Source: a virus. From it: a stretch of 27,238 bases of DNA. The position numbers and the translations under genes are program-made. The notes beneath the pieces are model-generated. The model saw only the letters and a list, made by a program, of their open reading frames with translations. It was not told the origin of the DNA and made no database searches. The stretch spans positions 1 to 27,238 of IMG/VR virus record IMGVR_UViG_3300001686_000348, one strand, 5' to 3'. This document shows positions 6,135 to 13,054 of the stretch, one piece after another. Positions within the stretch are counted from its first letter, which is position 1, and each line of letters opens with the position of its first letter.

Positions 6135-7826
6135 ATGGGACTTTTAACAAGGATATTTCCGTGGGCAGAAAAGCGTACCAGCTTAGAAAATCCACAAACG
6201 CCGCTTTCATATCCAGCCGAATGGTTGCTGGATGCTTGGAACGGTGGTCGTACAGACTCAGGGACCCGCGTAAGTGAGTTAACCGCATTTCAGACCACAA
6301 TCTTTCTTGCCTGTGTGGATTTGATTGCCAGCAAGATTGGCGCGCTTCCAATGAACGTTTACCAGCGTGTCATTAGGAACGGAAGAACGGTTAACAACAT
6401 TGCCGCAGACGAGCACACTCACGATTTACTCAGCCTAGAGCCGAATCCCGACATGCCAGCTTTCACGTTCAAGAAAGTCTTGGTGACCCACGTTCTGGCA
6501 TGGGGCAATGGATACGCTGAAATTCAGCGTGATGCCAGCAACAAGGTTATCGCGATCTGGCCACGCAATCCGAACAATACAAGGCCGCATGTTCTCAAGC
6601 AGGACATGACACTTTCGCCGGTACCGTGGCGACCATTTTCCGTGAGCCTGAAATCAGGCGACATTGTTTACAAGACGACCGATGGTTGCGTCGACGGTGG
6701 CGAACGATACATTGCAAGCGATGACATGATGCACATTCAGGGGCTTTCGTTCGATGGCCGCATTGGGCAATCCGTCGTGCAGCTCGCCCGTCAGACCATC
6801 GGCATGGCCTTGGCAATGGACAAGTTTGGTGCCAAGTACTTTGCCAACTTCGCCAAGCCGGGTGGAATCCTGACCTTGCCGAACAAAATTGGCCCCGAAG
6901 AAATGGAACAAGCCAAGCGTTCGTGGATGGAGGCCCAAGGCGGTGAGAATTCACATCGGGTCGCAGTGCTTCCACCGGACATGAAGTTCACGGCTCTGTC
7001 TAACAACCCACAGGAAGCGCAGACGGTTGAAGCCAAGAAATTAGTCAGGGCAGAAATCTGCTCTGTCTTCCACGTTCCGGTGACGATGATTGGAGACATT
7101 GATAAAGGAAAAGCAAACGCTGAACAGCTCGCTCAGGATTTCTTGAATTATTGTCTTGATCCCTGGCTTCAGTTAATCAAGCAGGAATTTAAACGCAAGT
7201 TGTTCCCAAATCCTGATTTCGCCGGCATCGGTCGTAAGCCGCAGAAAAACAACTTTTATGTGGACTTTGACCTGCACAATTTGTTGCGTCCAAGCGCTGC
7301 TGACCGCCAATCGTTTTATGCTACGGGCTTCAACTCGGGATATCTGAGTCCAAACGACATTCGAGAGATGGAGCAGAAGAACCCCATCGAAAAAGCTTGG
7401 GGCGACACATATTACGTGCCCGTGAATGTTCAACCGGCAGAACGGGCTAACGCAGTACCAGCCCCGACGGAACCTGCACAACAACCAGAACCGGAATCAC
7501 AACCAGAACCATCGCACCCCGAAGCCAAGAGTTTCGTTCCTTCGTATTCGAGGATCTTTAGAGATGCATTAGGCAGGGTTTTGAGCCGCGATAAGGCTGA
7601 TCCAAAGGCATTCCAGCGTACTTTCCAGCCCGTTCTGCTGTCGATTTCCGACACTCTAACTGGGCATCAGAACGCAATTTCAAGTGACACGACGGCATTC
7701 ATCAGCGATTACATAGGCGGAATGTTCAAGCGTTCTGCTACTTGGTCACTTGAAACAGCCGACGAAATGTCCTCGGCAGAACTCGAAAGAGCAATTCAGG
7801 CCATTGCCACAGTCGTTCAGAGGTAA
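6135..7826 (+). CDS. HK97-family portal protein
   Basis: A 563-aa portal. Portals form the dodecameric ring at the DNA-entry vertex, dock the terminase and later the neck. The N-terminal part carries the family pattern Val-Ser-Glu-Leu-Thr-Ala-Phe-Gln-Thr-Thr-Ile-Phe-Leu-Ala-Cys-Val (about 45-62), then Gly-Ala-Leu-Pro-Met-Asn-Val-Tyr, Leu-Ala-Trp-Gly-Asn-Gly-Tyr-Ala, the stem/crown region, and Asp-Arg-Gln-Ser-Phe-Tyr near 395. A Pro/Glu/Gln-rich linker at about 430-465 leads to an extra C-terminal helical tail of roughly 90 residues, longer than the minimal family length. Starts 7 nt after the large terminase stop, with no clear ribosome site, so coupling is likely. Confidence 0.95.
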   Translation: MGLLTRIFPWAEKRTSLENPQTPLSYPAEWLLDAWNGGRTDSGTRVSELTAFQTTIFLACVDLIASKIGALPMNVYQRVIRNGRTVNNIAADEHTHDLLSLEPNPDMPAFTFKKVLVTHVLAWGNGYAEIQRDASNKVIAIWPRNPNNTRPHVLKQDMTLSPVPWRPFSVSLKSGDIVYKTTDGCVDGGERYIASDDMMHIQGLSFDGRIGQSVVQLARQTIGMALAMDKFGAKYFANFAKPGGILTLPNKIGPEEMEQAKRSWMEAQGGENSHRVAVLPPDMKFTALSNNPQEAQTVEAKKLVRAEICSVFHVPVTMIGDIDKGKANAEQLAQDFLNYCLDPWLQLIKQEFKRKLFPNPDFAGIGRKPQKNNFYVDFDLHNLLRPSAADRQSFYATGFNSGYLSPNDIREMEQKNPIEKAWGDTYYVPVNVQPAERANAVPAPTEPAQQPEPESQPEPSHPEAKSFVPSYSRIFRDALGRVLSRDKADPKAFQRTFQPVLLSISDTLTGHQNAISSDTTAFISDYIGGMFKRSATWSLETADEMSSAELERAIQAIATVVQR

Positions 7827-7834
7827 CAAAAAAG

Positions 7835-8497
7835 ATGAAAGGAGAAGTTCGTTTTAACAGTTTGAAAGAACTGCGTATTGACCAGACTGGTGATAACCGC
7901 AGCATCGAAGGATACGCAGCCTTGTATAACAGCCCGACTGATCTCGGTGGGTACAGGGAAGTAATCAAGCCTGGCGCATTCACCCGTGCCATTCAAGAAA
8001 AGCAGGACGTTCGCGCGCTCATTAACCACGACCCCAACATGGTCCTTGGCAGGAGCACCGCAGGAACGCTGCAACTCTCAGAAGACGAAAAGGGTTTGAA
8101 ATTCCGTGTGGAAATGCCCGACACCACTTATGCCCGTGACCTCATGGAGTCCATGAGCCGAGGCGACATCAATCAATGCTCGTTCGGCTTTGAAGTGGTT
8201 GACCAATCGTGGACTAACACCAACACCGATCCCTCATACGCATCTGTTGATGACAATGGCAATGTGATGGTTCGTGAACTCCGTGACATGAATCTGTCGG
8301 ATGTTAGCTGTGTCACATATCCAGCTTATCCAGAAACCAGCGTTGGCCTTCGCAGCCTTTTCAACGCAATCGGTGAGCCGCCAGTTGAAGCTGCACACGC
8401 ACCAACAATTGTTGAAACATTCGACGCAGAAAAAGAGCAAATGAGAATGCGTTTAGAGCTTGCAAACCGCGGAATTCCGCGCCACAGTCAGACATAG
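7835..8497 (+). CDS. HK97-like prohead maturation protease
   Basis: A 220-aa serine protease of the HK97 prohead protease family (MEROPS U35/S78-like). Residues 24-34 show Ile-Glu-Gly-Tyr-Ala-Ala-Leu-Tyr, with Lys-Pro-Gly-Ala-Phe at 45-49. Catalytic His65 lies in Leu-Ile-Asn-His-Asp and catalytic Ser116 in Asn-Gln-Cys-Ser-Phe-Gly-Phe; an acidic residue between them would complete the triad. It cleaves the N-terminal scaffold domain off the capsid protein and then itself. The ribosome site is the GAGGT of the portal's own stop region (GAGGTAAC), about 10 nt before ATG. It is followed by a 174-nt structured leader rather than directly by the capsid gene. Confidence 0.94.
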   Translation: MKGEVRFNSLKELRIDQTGDNRSIEGYAALYNSPTDLGGYREVIKPGAFTRAIQEKQDVRALINHDPNMVLGRSTAGTLQLSEDEKGLKFRVEMPDTTYARDLMESMSRGDINQCSFGFEVVDQSWTNTNTDPSYASVDDNGNVMVRELRDMNLSDVSCVTYPAYPETSVGLRSLFNAIGEPPVEAAHAPTIVETFDAEKEQMRMRLELANRGIPRHSQT

Positions 8498-8531
8498 GGA
8501 GTAATTTTACTTCCACACATCTTTGTAACAC

Positions 8532-8588
8532 CTATCAACGAATGCCCGGTTGCGGGAGCCTTCAGCGAAGGCAACATTCAATTGATAG
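8532..8588 (+). promoter_or_regulatory. long multi-stem RNA hairpin in the capsid gene leader
   Basis: CTATCAA (8532-8538) pairs with TTGATAG (8582-8588). GAATG (8540-8544) pairs with CATTC (8575-8579), and GCCTTC (8558-8563) pairs with GAAGGC (8567-8572) over a 3-nt loop. All 18 pairs are Watson-Crick and stack in order, so chance is unlikely. Alternative pairing of GTTGC (8549-8553) with GCAAC (8571-8575) is possible. There is no U-tract; this fits an RNA-stability or translation-control element. Confidence 0.6.
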
Positions 8589-8597
8589 AGCGTAGCG

Positions 8598-8617
8598 GTT
8601 CCTACCTGTCGTAGAAC
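8598..8617 (+). promoter_or_regulatory. second, weaker hairpin in the capsid gene leader
   Basis: CTAC (8602-8605) pairs with GTAG (8611-8614), and GTT (8598-8600) with AAC (8615-8617), with one bulged C. The same CTAC could pair instead with GTAG at 8592-8595, so two states are possible. Confidence 0.3.
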
Positions 8618-8645
8618 TCCGGCGAAGCAAACCAAAATAAAAACA

Positions 8646-8662
8646 CTGGGCTAAGGGCCCGG
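8646..8662 (+). promoter_or_regulatory. hairpin touching the capsid gene ribosome site
   Basis: CTGGGC (8646-8651) pairs with GCCCGG (8657-8662), with one G-U pair and a 5-nt loop. It takes up the first two bases of the GGAG (8661-8664) that lies 7 nt before the capsid ATG at 8672. It could moderate initiation or define spacing. Confidence 0.35.
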
Positions 8663-8671
8663 AGAAAGGAC

Positions 8672-10015
8672 ATGAGTCTATCGAAAGCAAGAGAACTTCG
8701 TGAACAGCGTGGAAAGCTAATCCTCGATGCACAGAAATTGTACGAAGGAGAAGTGACCGCTGAAACACGCTCAAAATTTGACACGATGATGGCCGATGCC
8801 GACGTTATGTTGGCCGACATCAATCGCATTGAAAAAGCCGAAGCGGATGCCGCAAGCATTCGTTCAGCCGTTCGCCCACCTGAAAACCAAATTGAGGCCG
8901 CAACCAGCACCGTTGAGTTCGGTTCTGAATATCGCACAGCCTTCACTAACGGTGGCGTAAAGCCCCTTCACTTGGAGCAACTTTCCAAGGAAGTTCGTTC
9001 TACAGTTCAGACCCGAAACGCAAAATTCAGTGCAGCCGTAAAGGACTACTTGGCTAAGGGTGACGCAAATATGTCGCCTGAGAGCCGTGCCATCCTCAAC
9101 GGTCAGAACGCAGAATTCCGTGACATGGGTGTGGGCACCACCACTCTTGGTGGTTTCTTGATCCCTCAGGGTTATGTGTATGACATCGACCAAGCCCTGA
9201 AATATTACGGCCCGATGTTGAACACATCCACCGTAATGCAGACCGCTTCTGGTCAGCCATTGCCCTACCCAACCAGCAACGACACCAGCAACGTTGGTGC
9301 GATCCTCGCTGAAGGCACTCAGGTTTCAACGCAGGACGTAACCATTGGCAGCCTGACGTTCGGTGCATTCAAGTTCACCACAAACATGGTGAAGGTGAGC
9401 ATTGAATTGCTACAGGATTCCGCATTCGACATCGACAGCTTCATTAAGGCTCAGTTTGCACAGCGTCTTGGACGCATCTTGAACACCAAGTTCACGGTTG
9501 GCGTTGGTACGACTGAACCCAAGGGCATCATTGTTGCCGCAACCGCTGGCCCAACCGCTCTTGGTTCTGCTGGCAACGACGGCACTGGTGCAACTGGTGC
9601 TAACTCCATCGGTTCCGACGATTTGATCGCTTTGGAACACTCTGTAGATCCTCTCTACCGCCCGGGTGCCGCATTCATGATGCACGATTCCACCTTGAAG
9701 GCTGTAAAGCAGTTGAAAGACAAACAGGGGCGTCCACTGTACATGCCGGGTTTCGCAGTTGGAGCACCGGACACCATCATGGGATACCGCTACTTCATCA
9801 ACAACGATATGGCCACAATCGCCACGACAAACAAGACCGTGTTGTTTGGACAACTAAGCAAATACTTGGTTCGTCAGGTGAAGGAATTGGCAATCGTTCG
9901 TTTGAACGAGCGTTTCGCTGACTTCGGTCAGGTCGCCTTCGTGGGCTTTGCCCGTTACGACGGCAACTTGATTGATGCCGGAACTCACCCAGTGAAGTAC
10001 TTGGTACAAGCCTAA
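8672..10015 (+). CDS. HK97-fold major capsid protein with N-terminal scaffold domain
   Basis: A 447-aa capsid subunit. Residues 1 to about 120 are charged and helical (a delta/scaffold domain, Ala-Arg-Glu-Leu-Arg-Glu-Gln-Arg near the start) expected to be removed by the protease encoded upstream. The mature part begins around Phe-Arg-Asp-Met-Gly-Val-Gly-Thr-Thr-Thr-Leu-Gly-Gly-Phe-Leu-Ile-Pro, the classic N-arm of HK97-like capsids. It continues with Ser-Ile-Glu-Leu-Leu-Gln-Asp-Ser (spine helix) and ends with the P-domain Phe-Val-Gly-Phe-Ala-Arg-Tyr-Asp-Gly. GGAG lies 7 nt before the start. The gene has a private structured leader and a private terminator, fitting very high expression. Confidence 0.96.
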   Translation: MSLSKARELREQRGKLILDAQKLYEGEVTAETRSKFDTMMADADVMLADINRIEKAEADAASIRSAVRPPENQIEAATSTVEFGSEYRTAFTNGGVKPLHLEQLSKEVRSTVQTRNAKFSAAVKDYLAKGDANMSPESRAILNGQNAEFRDMGVGTTTLGGFLIPQGYVYDIDQALKYYGPMLNTSTVMQTASGQPLPYPTSNDTSNVGAILAEGTQVSTQDVTIGSLTFGAFKFTTNMVKVSIELLQDSAFDIDSFIKAQFAQRLGRILNTKFTVGVGTTEPKGIIVAATAGPTALGSAGNDGTGATGANSIGSDDLIALEHSVDPLYRPGAAFMMHDSTLKAVKQLKDKQGRPLYMPGFAVGAPDTIMGYRYFINNDMATIATTNKTVLFGQLSKYLVRQVKELAIVRLNERFADFGQVAFVGFARYDGNLIDAGTHPVKYLVQA

Positions 10016-10037
10016 TTCTTAGGGTTCCTAACAGATC

Positions 10038-10069
10038 AAAGGCAGTGGTCAACCAGCCACTGCCTTTTT
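10038..10069 (+). terminator. strong intrinsic terminator after the capsid gene
   Basis: AAAGGCAGTGG (10038-10048) pairs perfectly with CCACTGCCTTT (10057-10067) around an 8-nt loop, ending in a run of five T (10065-10069). It is the best terminator in the window. It lies 22 nt after the capsid stop and only 13 nt before the next gene's ATG, so it must be leaky or be bypassed by antitermination or RNA processing. Confidence 0.93.
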
Positions 10070-10082
10070 CATGCATTCGTAG

Positions 10083-10838
10083 ATGTCCTACACCAAGCAA
10101 ATCGCATTGCCAACGGCTGAACCTGTATCACTCGCAGAGGCCAAAAACTTCTGCAAGGTCGATACAGCCAACACGTCCGACGACGCACTTATCACGGGCC
10201 TCATTCAGGCAGCACGTGAGTACGCAGAGAAGTGGACCGGCCGCGCACTAGCTCAAAGGCAATTCGTGATGGTATTGGACTCGCATCCGTATTACACGGA
10301 CAGCATTCAGTCTCAATTGGCATATCCACCAAGTTATTACAGCTTGCCTCGCTATTCAACAACGCTTTGGAATTACTCACAGATGATCAAAATTCCAAAG
10401 CCGCCATTGAAGAGCGTGGATTCCATGCGTTACATCGACGCATCAGGCAATGCTCAAACATTGCATCAGGACACGGACTTCGTGGTTGACCGTATCACCG
10501 AGTACGGCAGGGTATTTCCGCTGCCAGGGCAGTTTTGGCCACCCGACTTATACGTGGCCAATTCCGTTGAAATCACTTTCACCGCAGGTTATGACCCAAA
10601 CCCAGCAGCCGCAGCCGACACACACACGGTTTCAGCAAACCCGCCCAATCAGCAGCCCGACTCAGTCGTGGTCTTGGCAGTACCGCAAGTTATCAAAACC
10701 GCCATTTTGATCTTGGTTTCCCACTGGTATGCAAACCGCGAACCCGTGACCGCAGGGCAAGCGGGACAAATTCCATTTCACGTTGAGCAACTTCTCAACG
10801 CTTATTCAGTAATAGATTTCGCTCCTTCAAGAGGCTAG
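10083..10838 (+). CDS. head-tail connector, phiE125 gp8 / HK97 gp6-like
   Basis: A 251-aa connector. The N-terminus has Pro-Val-Ser-Leu-Ala-Glu-Ala-Lys-Asn-Phe-Cys-Lys-Val with Leu-Ile-Thr-Gly-Leu-Ile-Gln-Ala-Ala-Arg-Glu-Tyr-Ala-Glu-Lys, the helical signature of the family. A beta part follows, with Glu-Ile-Thr-Phe-Thr-Ala-Gly-Tyr, then a C-terminal helix with Ile-Leu-Val-Ser-His-Trp-Tyr-Ala-Asn-Arg-Glu. These proteins form a ring below the portal. Odd: the ATG follows the capsid terminator by 13 nt and has no Shine-Dalgarno, so expression must come from read-through RNA or an unrecognised start mechanism. The equivalent in Rhodobacter GTA is g6. Confidence 0.88.
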   Translation: MSYTKQIALPTAEPVSLAEAKNFCKVDTANTSDDALITGLIQAAREYAEKWTGRALAQRQFVMVLDSHPYYTDSIQSQLAYPPSYYSLPRYSTTLWNYSQMIKIPKPPLKSVDSMRYIDASGNAQTLHQDTDFVVDRITEYGRVFPLPGQFWPPDLYVANSVEITFTAGYDPNPAAAADTHTVSANPPNQQPDSVVVLAVPQVIKTAILILVSHWYANREPVTAGQAGQIPFHVEQLLNAYSVIDFAPSRG

Positions 10839-10850
10839 AGGTAAACGCAC

Positions 10851-11210
10851 ATGGCACAAACCGCATTAACAGTTCAGCAAATCCATGCCGACAATTACAA
10901 CGTTCAGGCAGGCGATTTAAATTTCACTTTCACCGCCAGCGACAACGTAAACGGTAACAGCTTCGTCGCAACAGGCAGAGAAGTTCTCATCATTCAGAAC
11001 ACGGACACGGCAACTCACACGTTTGGAATTACGAGCGTTGCTGACTCGCTTGGTCGTTCGGACTCAAGCCTGACTTCCTACACGGTACCGTTAAGCGGGT
11101 TCTCAATTATCCAGATGTCGCAGCTTGCCGGCTGGATACAGCCAACAGGCCTCGTTTTCTTGACGAGTTCAAGCGCACTCTTGAAGTTCGCCGTAATCAG
11201 GCTCAACTAA
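10851..11210 (+). CDS. small beta-rich structural protein
   Basis: A 119-aa protein of alternating short strands (Asp-Leu-Asn-Phe-Thr-Phe-Thr-Ala, Glu-Val-Leu-Ile-Ile-Gln-Asn, Thr-His-Thr-Phe-Gly-Ile-Thr) with few charges, resembling an immunoglobulin-like or jelly-roll virion domain. GAGGT overlapping the region just after the previous stop serves as ribosome site 8 nt before ATG. It sits between two neck genes and is probably a minor virion, neck or decoration protein. No named family recognised. Composition resembles the 2812 product but I see no clear sequence similarity between them. Confidence 0.75.
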   Translation: MAQTALTVQQIHADNYNVQAGDLNFTFTASDNVNGNSFVATGREVLIIQNTDTATHTFGITSVADSLGRSDSSLTSYTVPLSGFSIIQMSQLAGWIQPTGLVFLTSSSALLKFAVIRLN

Positions 11211-11213
11211 CGA

Positions 11214-11567
11214 ATGCTTCCACGCAGGTTAAACGGCACGGCATACACCGGCGCTGGTTCGCTCAATACGCGAGTGACCCTGTTAAAGAAATCGGTTGCG
11301 CGTGACGCAGAAGGTGAAGAAGTTCAGGCAGACGAAGCGGTTGCAACTGTATGGGCCAAAGTCGAGCCGTTGGCCTACAAGTACACCGAAAAGCAGGAAC
11401 GTGTTGCAACCGAAAGCACCCACAAAGTGACCATCCGCTTCTTGAGCGGCATTACCGCAGACAACTTGGTTCAACTCTCGGATGGCACCGTGTTCAATAT
11501 CGAGGCCGTCAACGATCCAGACCAACGCAAAGTTGAAATGTGGCTTATGTGCTTTGCACGCAGGTAA
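11214..11567 (+). CDS. head-tail adaptor / stopper (Phage_H_T_join-like)
   Basis: A 117-aa protein with the family signature: Gly-Ser-Leu-Asn-Thr-Arg-Val-Thr-Leu-Leu-Lys-Lys near residue 20, Asp-Ala-Glu-Gly-Glu-Glu, Val-Trp-Ala-Lys-Val-Glu-Pro-Leu, a central Glu-rich strand, Thr-Ile-Arg-Phe-Leu-Ser-Gly-Ile, and a final Phe-Asn-Ile-Glu-Ala-Val-Asn-Asp-Pro. This is the SPP1 gp16/HK97-type adaptor that plugs the filled head and offers the tail docking face. Length is typical (about 110). It starts 3 nt after the preceding stop without a clear ribosome site, so translation is probably coupled. Corresponds to GTA g7. Confidence 0.88.
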   Translation: MLPRRLNGTAYTGAGSLNTRVTLLKKSVARDAEGEEVQADEAVATVWAKVEPLAYKYTEKQERVATESTHKVTIRFLSGITADNLVQLSDGTVFNIEAVNDPDQRKVEMWLMCFARR

Positions 11568-11570
11568 GGG

Positions 11571-12026
11571 ATGAGTTTCACGGTAAAGGTGGAAGGACTG
11601 GCGGAGTTGGAAGAACTGTTGAAAACTCTCGCCCCGAAGGAAGCCAAAACAGCTTTAAGACGCGGCATCCGTAAGGCAGCTATTCCCGTTAGGGATGCAA
11701 TAGTCGACCTGGCTCCAAAGGATACAGGTTTCGCATCGGAACACTTCGTTATCAAAAGCAAAGCTGGAGCAGGAGACGAAGGCGATAACAGCACAGGCAG
11801 CATCGCCGTCAACATCCAGCCGACCAACGATGTTTACCCCGAAACAGGCAATGTGAAACGCCAACGACGTGTTGCTGAAGTTGTAGCCATCACGGTTGCA
11901 GGTTCAGCGCACGAAGCCGCCCGGCCATTTATCACCGAAGCGTTTGAGCAGACCAAAGACCAAGTCGCTCCGAACGTAATCACCGAAGTTACAAAAGCCG
12001 TTGAGAACATCAACAAGAAAAAATAA
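11571..12026 (+). CDS. HK97 gp10-family head-tail joining protein
   Basis: A 151-aa protein. The N-terminus Val-Lys-Val-Glu-Gly-Leu-Ala-Glu-Leu-Glu-Glu-Leu-Leu-Lys and the following Leu-Arg-Arg-Gly-Ile-Arg-Lys-Ala-Ala with Pro-Val-Arg-Asp-Ala and Ala-Pro-Lys-Asp-Thr-Gly are the standard gp10-family pattern. The C-terminus contains Ala-Arg-Pro-Phe-Ile-Thr-Glu-Ala-Phe-Glu, also typical. Members sit at the head-tail interface, between stopper and tail terminator. It starts 3 nt after the previous stop, and its stop overlaps the next start in TAATG, indicating translational coupling. Confidence 0.9.
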   Translation: MSFTVKVEGLAELEELLKTLAPKEAKTALRRGIRKAAIPVRDAIVDLAPKDTGFASEHFVIKSKAGAGDEGDNSTGSIAVNIQPTNDVYPETGNVKRQRRVAEVVAITVAGSAHEAARPFITEAFEQTKDQVAPNVITEVTKAVENINKKK

Positions 12027-12448
12027 TGCCCTCTTTGGAACAAGACCTATATGCGTTTCTCTCACAAAACACCGACGTGATATCTGCGCTTGGTGGTGTG
12101 AACTCGCTTTACAAAATGATGATCCCGAAGGGCAAGCCGTATCCAGCCGTGGTGATGCAGACCATATATACATGGAACACATACGCTGCTGAAGGGCTTT
12201 TGAACGGATTTAAAAAGCGTATTCAATTCGATTCATACGCGACCACAGCATCGCAGACCATAACGATTTCAGACACATTCAAAAATTTATTGGCCAGTCT
12301 GAAGGGCAGCTTAGGCAACACCTGCATCATGGCCAGCTTTGTCACCCGTGAGATGGACATGGGATACGAACCGGGATCCGGCGACGGCTACATTTTCAGA
12401 CGTTTGCTTTGGCTTGAGTTCGTGTATTTCGAATTGCAAACACCCTAA
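12026..12448 (+). CDS. tail terminator / completion protein, DUF3168-like
   Basis: A 140-aa protein with the DUF3168 layout: an N-terminal helix (Leu-Glu-Gln-Asp-Leu-Tyr-Ala-Phe-Leu), a Gly-Gly-Val turn, Pro-Lys-Gly-Lys-Pro-Tyr-Pro-Ala-Val-Val-Met-Gln, a strand with Arg-Ile-Gln-Phe-Asp-Ser-Tyr-Ala, a helix with Ile-Ser-Asp-Thr-Phe-Lys-Asn-Leu-Leu, and a final strand Leu-Leu-Trp-Leu-Glu-Phe-Val-Tyr. Such proteins cap the tail tube and join it to the head. Start and previous stop share one base (TAATG). It corresponds to GTA g8. Two hairpins follow it before the tail tube gene. Confidence 0.85.
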   Translation: MPSLEQDLYAFLSQNTDVISALGGVNSLYKMMIPKGKPYPAVVMQTIYTWNTYAAEGLLNGFKKRIQFDSYATTASQTITISDTFKNLLASLKGSLGNTCIMASFVTREMDMGYEPGSGDGYIFRRLLWLEFVYFELQTP

Positions 12449-12449
12449 A

Positions 12450-12472
12450 GATAGAGAACTTTTCGCTCTATC
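12450..12472 (+). promoter_or_regulatory. hairpin 1 upstream of tail tube gene
   Basis: GATAGAG (12450-12456) pairs perfectly with CTCTATC (12466-12472) around a 9-nt loop, starting 1 nt after the tail terminator stop. No U-tract follows, so it is more likely an RNA-protection or processing stem than a terminator. Confidence 0.45.
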
Positions 12473-12483
12473 AAATCAGCGCT

Positions 12484-12504
12484 GCCGTTCAGCTTCAAAA
12501 CGGC
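12484..12504 (+). promoter_or_regulatory. hairpin 2 upstream of tail tube gene
   Basis: GCCGTT (12484-12489) pairs with AACGGC (12499-12504) around a 9-nt loop, 11 nt after hairpin 1. Together they isolate the tail tube ribosome site from the upstream message. Confidence 0.4.
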
Positions 12505-12518
12505 TTCCGTTCCCCCTG

Positions 12519-12542
12519 AAAGGAGGACGCATGAAGAGGTAA
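12519..12542 (+). promoter_or_regulatory. Shine-Dalgarno plus three-codon minicistron before the tail tube gene
   Basis: AAAGGAGG (12519-12526), 4 nt, then ATG-AAG-AGG-TAA (12531-12542). The GAGGT within it lies 9 nt before the true start at 12550. Same design as 2784-2805. Confidence 0.45.
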
Positions 12543-12549
12543 CAACACA

Positions 12550-12987
12550 ATGAGTAACACAACCGCAGCTATCTACACTTACACGGGTGGGCAGTTCCAA
12601 ATGGAACAAACCTACGGATCGGGCACCTTCACCACAATTTCACAGGTGAAGAGCGTTGACTTTGACAGTGCAAAGGCAACCGCAACAAACGTCACTTCCG
12701 CCGACAACACTGACGCCACCGAACGTTTCGTTAAGACGATGCACAACCCAGGCGATGCCAGTGTCGTAATCATCTACGACGAAAACAACGTCACACATCA
12801 GGCCCTTTGGACTGCATTCAACCAGCAAGGCAGCCTTGCCACTCACAAGTTTAAGAGCATTCCCCCTAATCAACTCACCGACTCTTTCGAGGGCATCATC
12901 TCGTCTTGGAGCGTTAAACAGACGCTCGACAAAGACTCAGAGCTAACAATCAAAATCACAATCTCAGGCCCAGTAACCAAAGCCTAA
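12550..12987 (+). CDS. major tail tube protein
   Basis: A 145-aa protein in the tail tube position, directly after the tail terminator and before the chaperone pair and tape measure. It has the beta-sandwich profile of phage tube proteins: a strand-rich N-terminus, Asn-Pro-Gly-Asp-Ala-Ser-Val-Val-Ile-Ile-Tyr-Asp, a short helix (Gln-Ala-Leu-Trp-Thr-Ala-Phe-Asn), Phe-Glu-Gly-Ile-Ile-Ser-Ser-Trp-Ser-Val and Leu-Thr-Ile-Lys-Ile-Thr-Ile-Ser-Gly at the end. It should polymerise as stacked hexamers lining the tail. The dedicated hairpins and doubled ribosome site fit high expression. Equivalent to GTA g9. Confidence 0.88.
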   Translation: MSNTTAAIYTYTGGQFQMEQTYGSGTFTTISQVKSVDFDSAKATATNVTSADNTDATERFVKTMHNPGDASVVIIYDENNVTHQALWTAFNQQGSLATHKFKSIPPNQLTDSFEGIISSWSVKQTLDKDSELTIKITISGPVTKA

Positions 12988-13012
12988 TTGGATTGGTGCG
13001 TTACCTCTATTG

Positions 13013-13029
13013 GGGGACTTCGTGTCCCC
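13013..13029 (+). promoter_or_regulatory. GC-rich hairpin between tail tube and chaperone genes
   Basis: GGGGAC (13013-13018) pairs with GTCCCC (13024-13029) over the loop TTCGT. No U-run follows, so a weak terminator or a 3'-end protection stem for the tail tube message is likely; it would help set the tube-to-chaperone ratio. Confidence 0.4.
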
Positions 13030-13054
13030 GTATCGTGTTTCGCATTGAGGAATT

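Noticed and set aside
9410-9853. 147-aa minus-strand ORF inside the capsid gene
   Set aside because: Antisense to a strongly supported capsid gene, Cys-rich and without a ribosome site.
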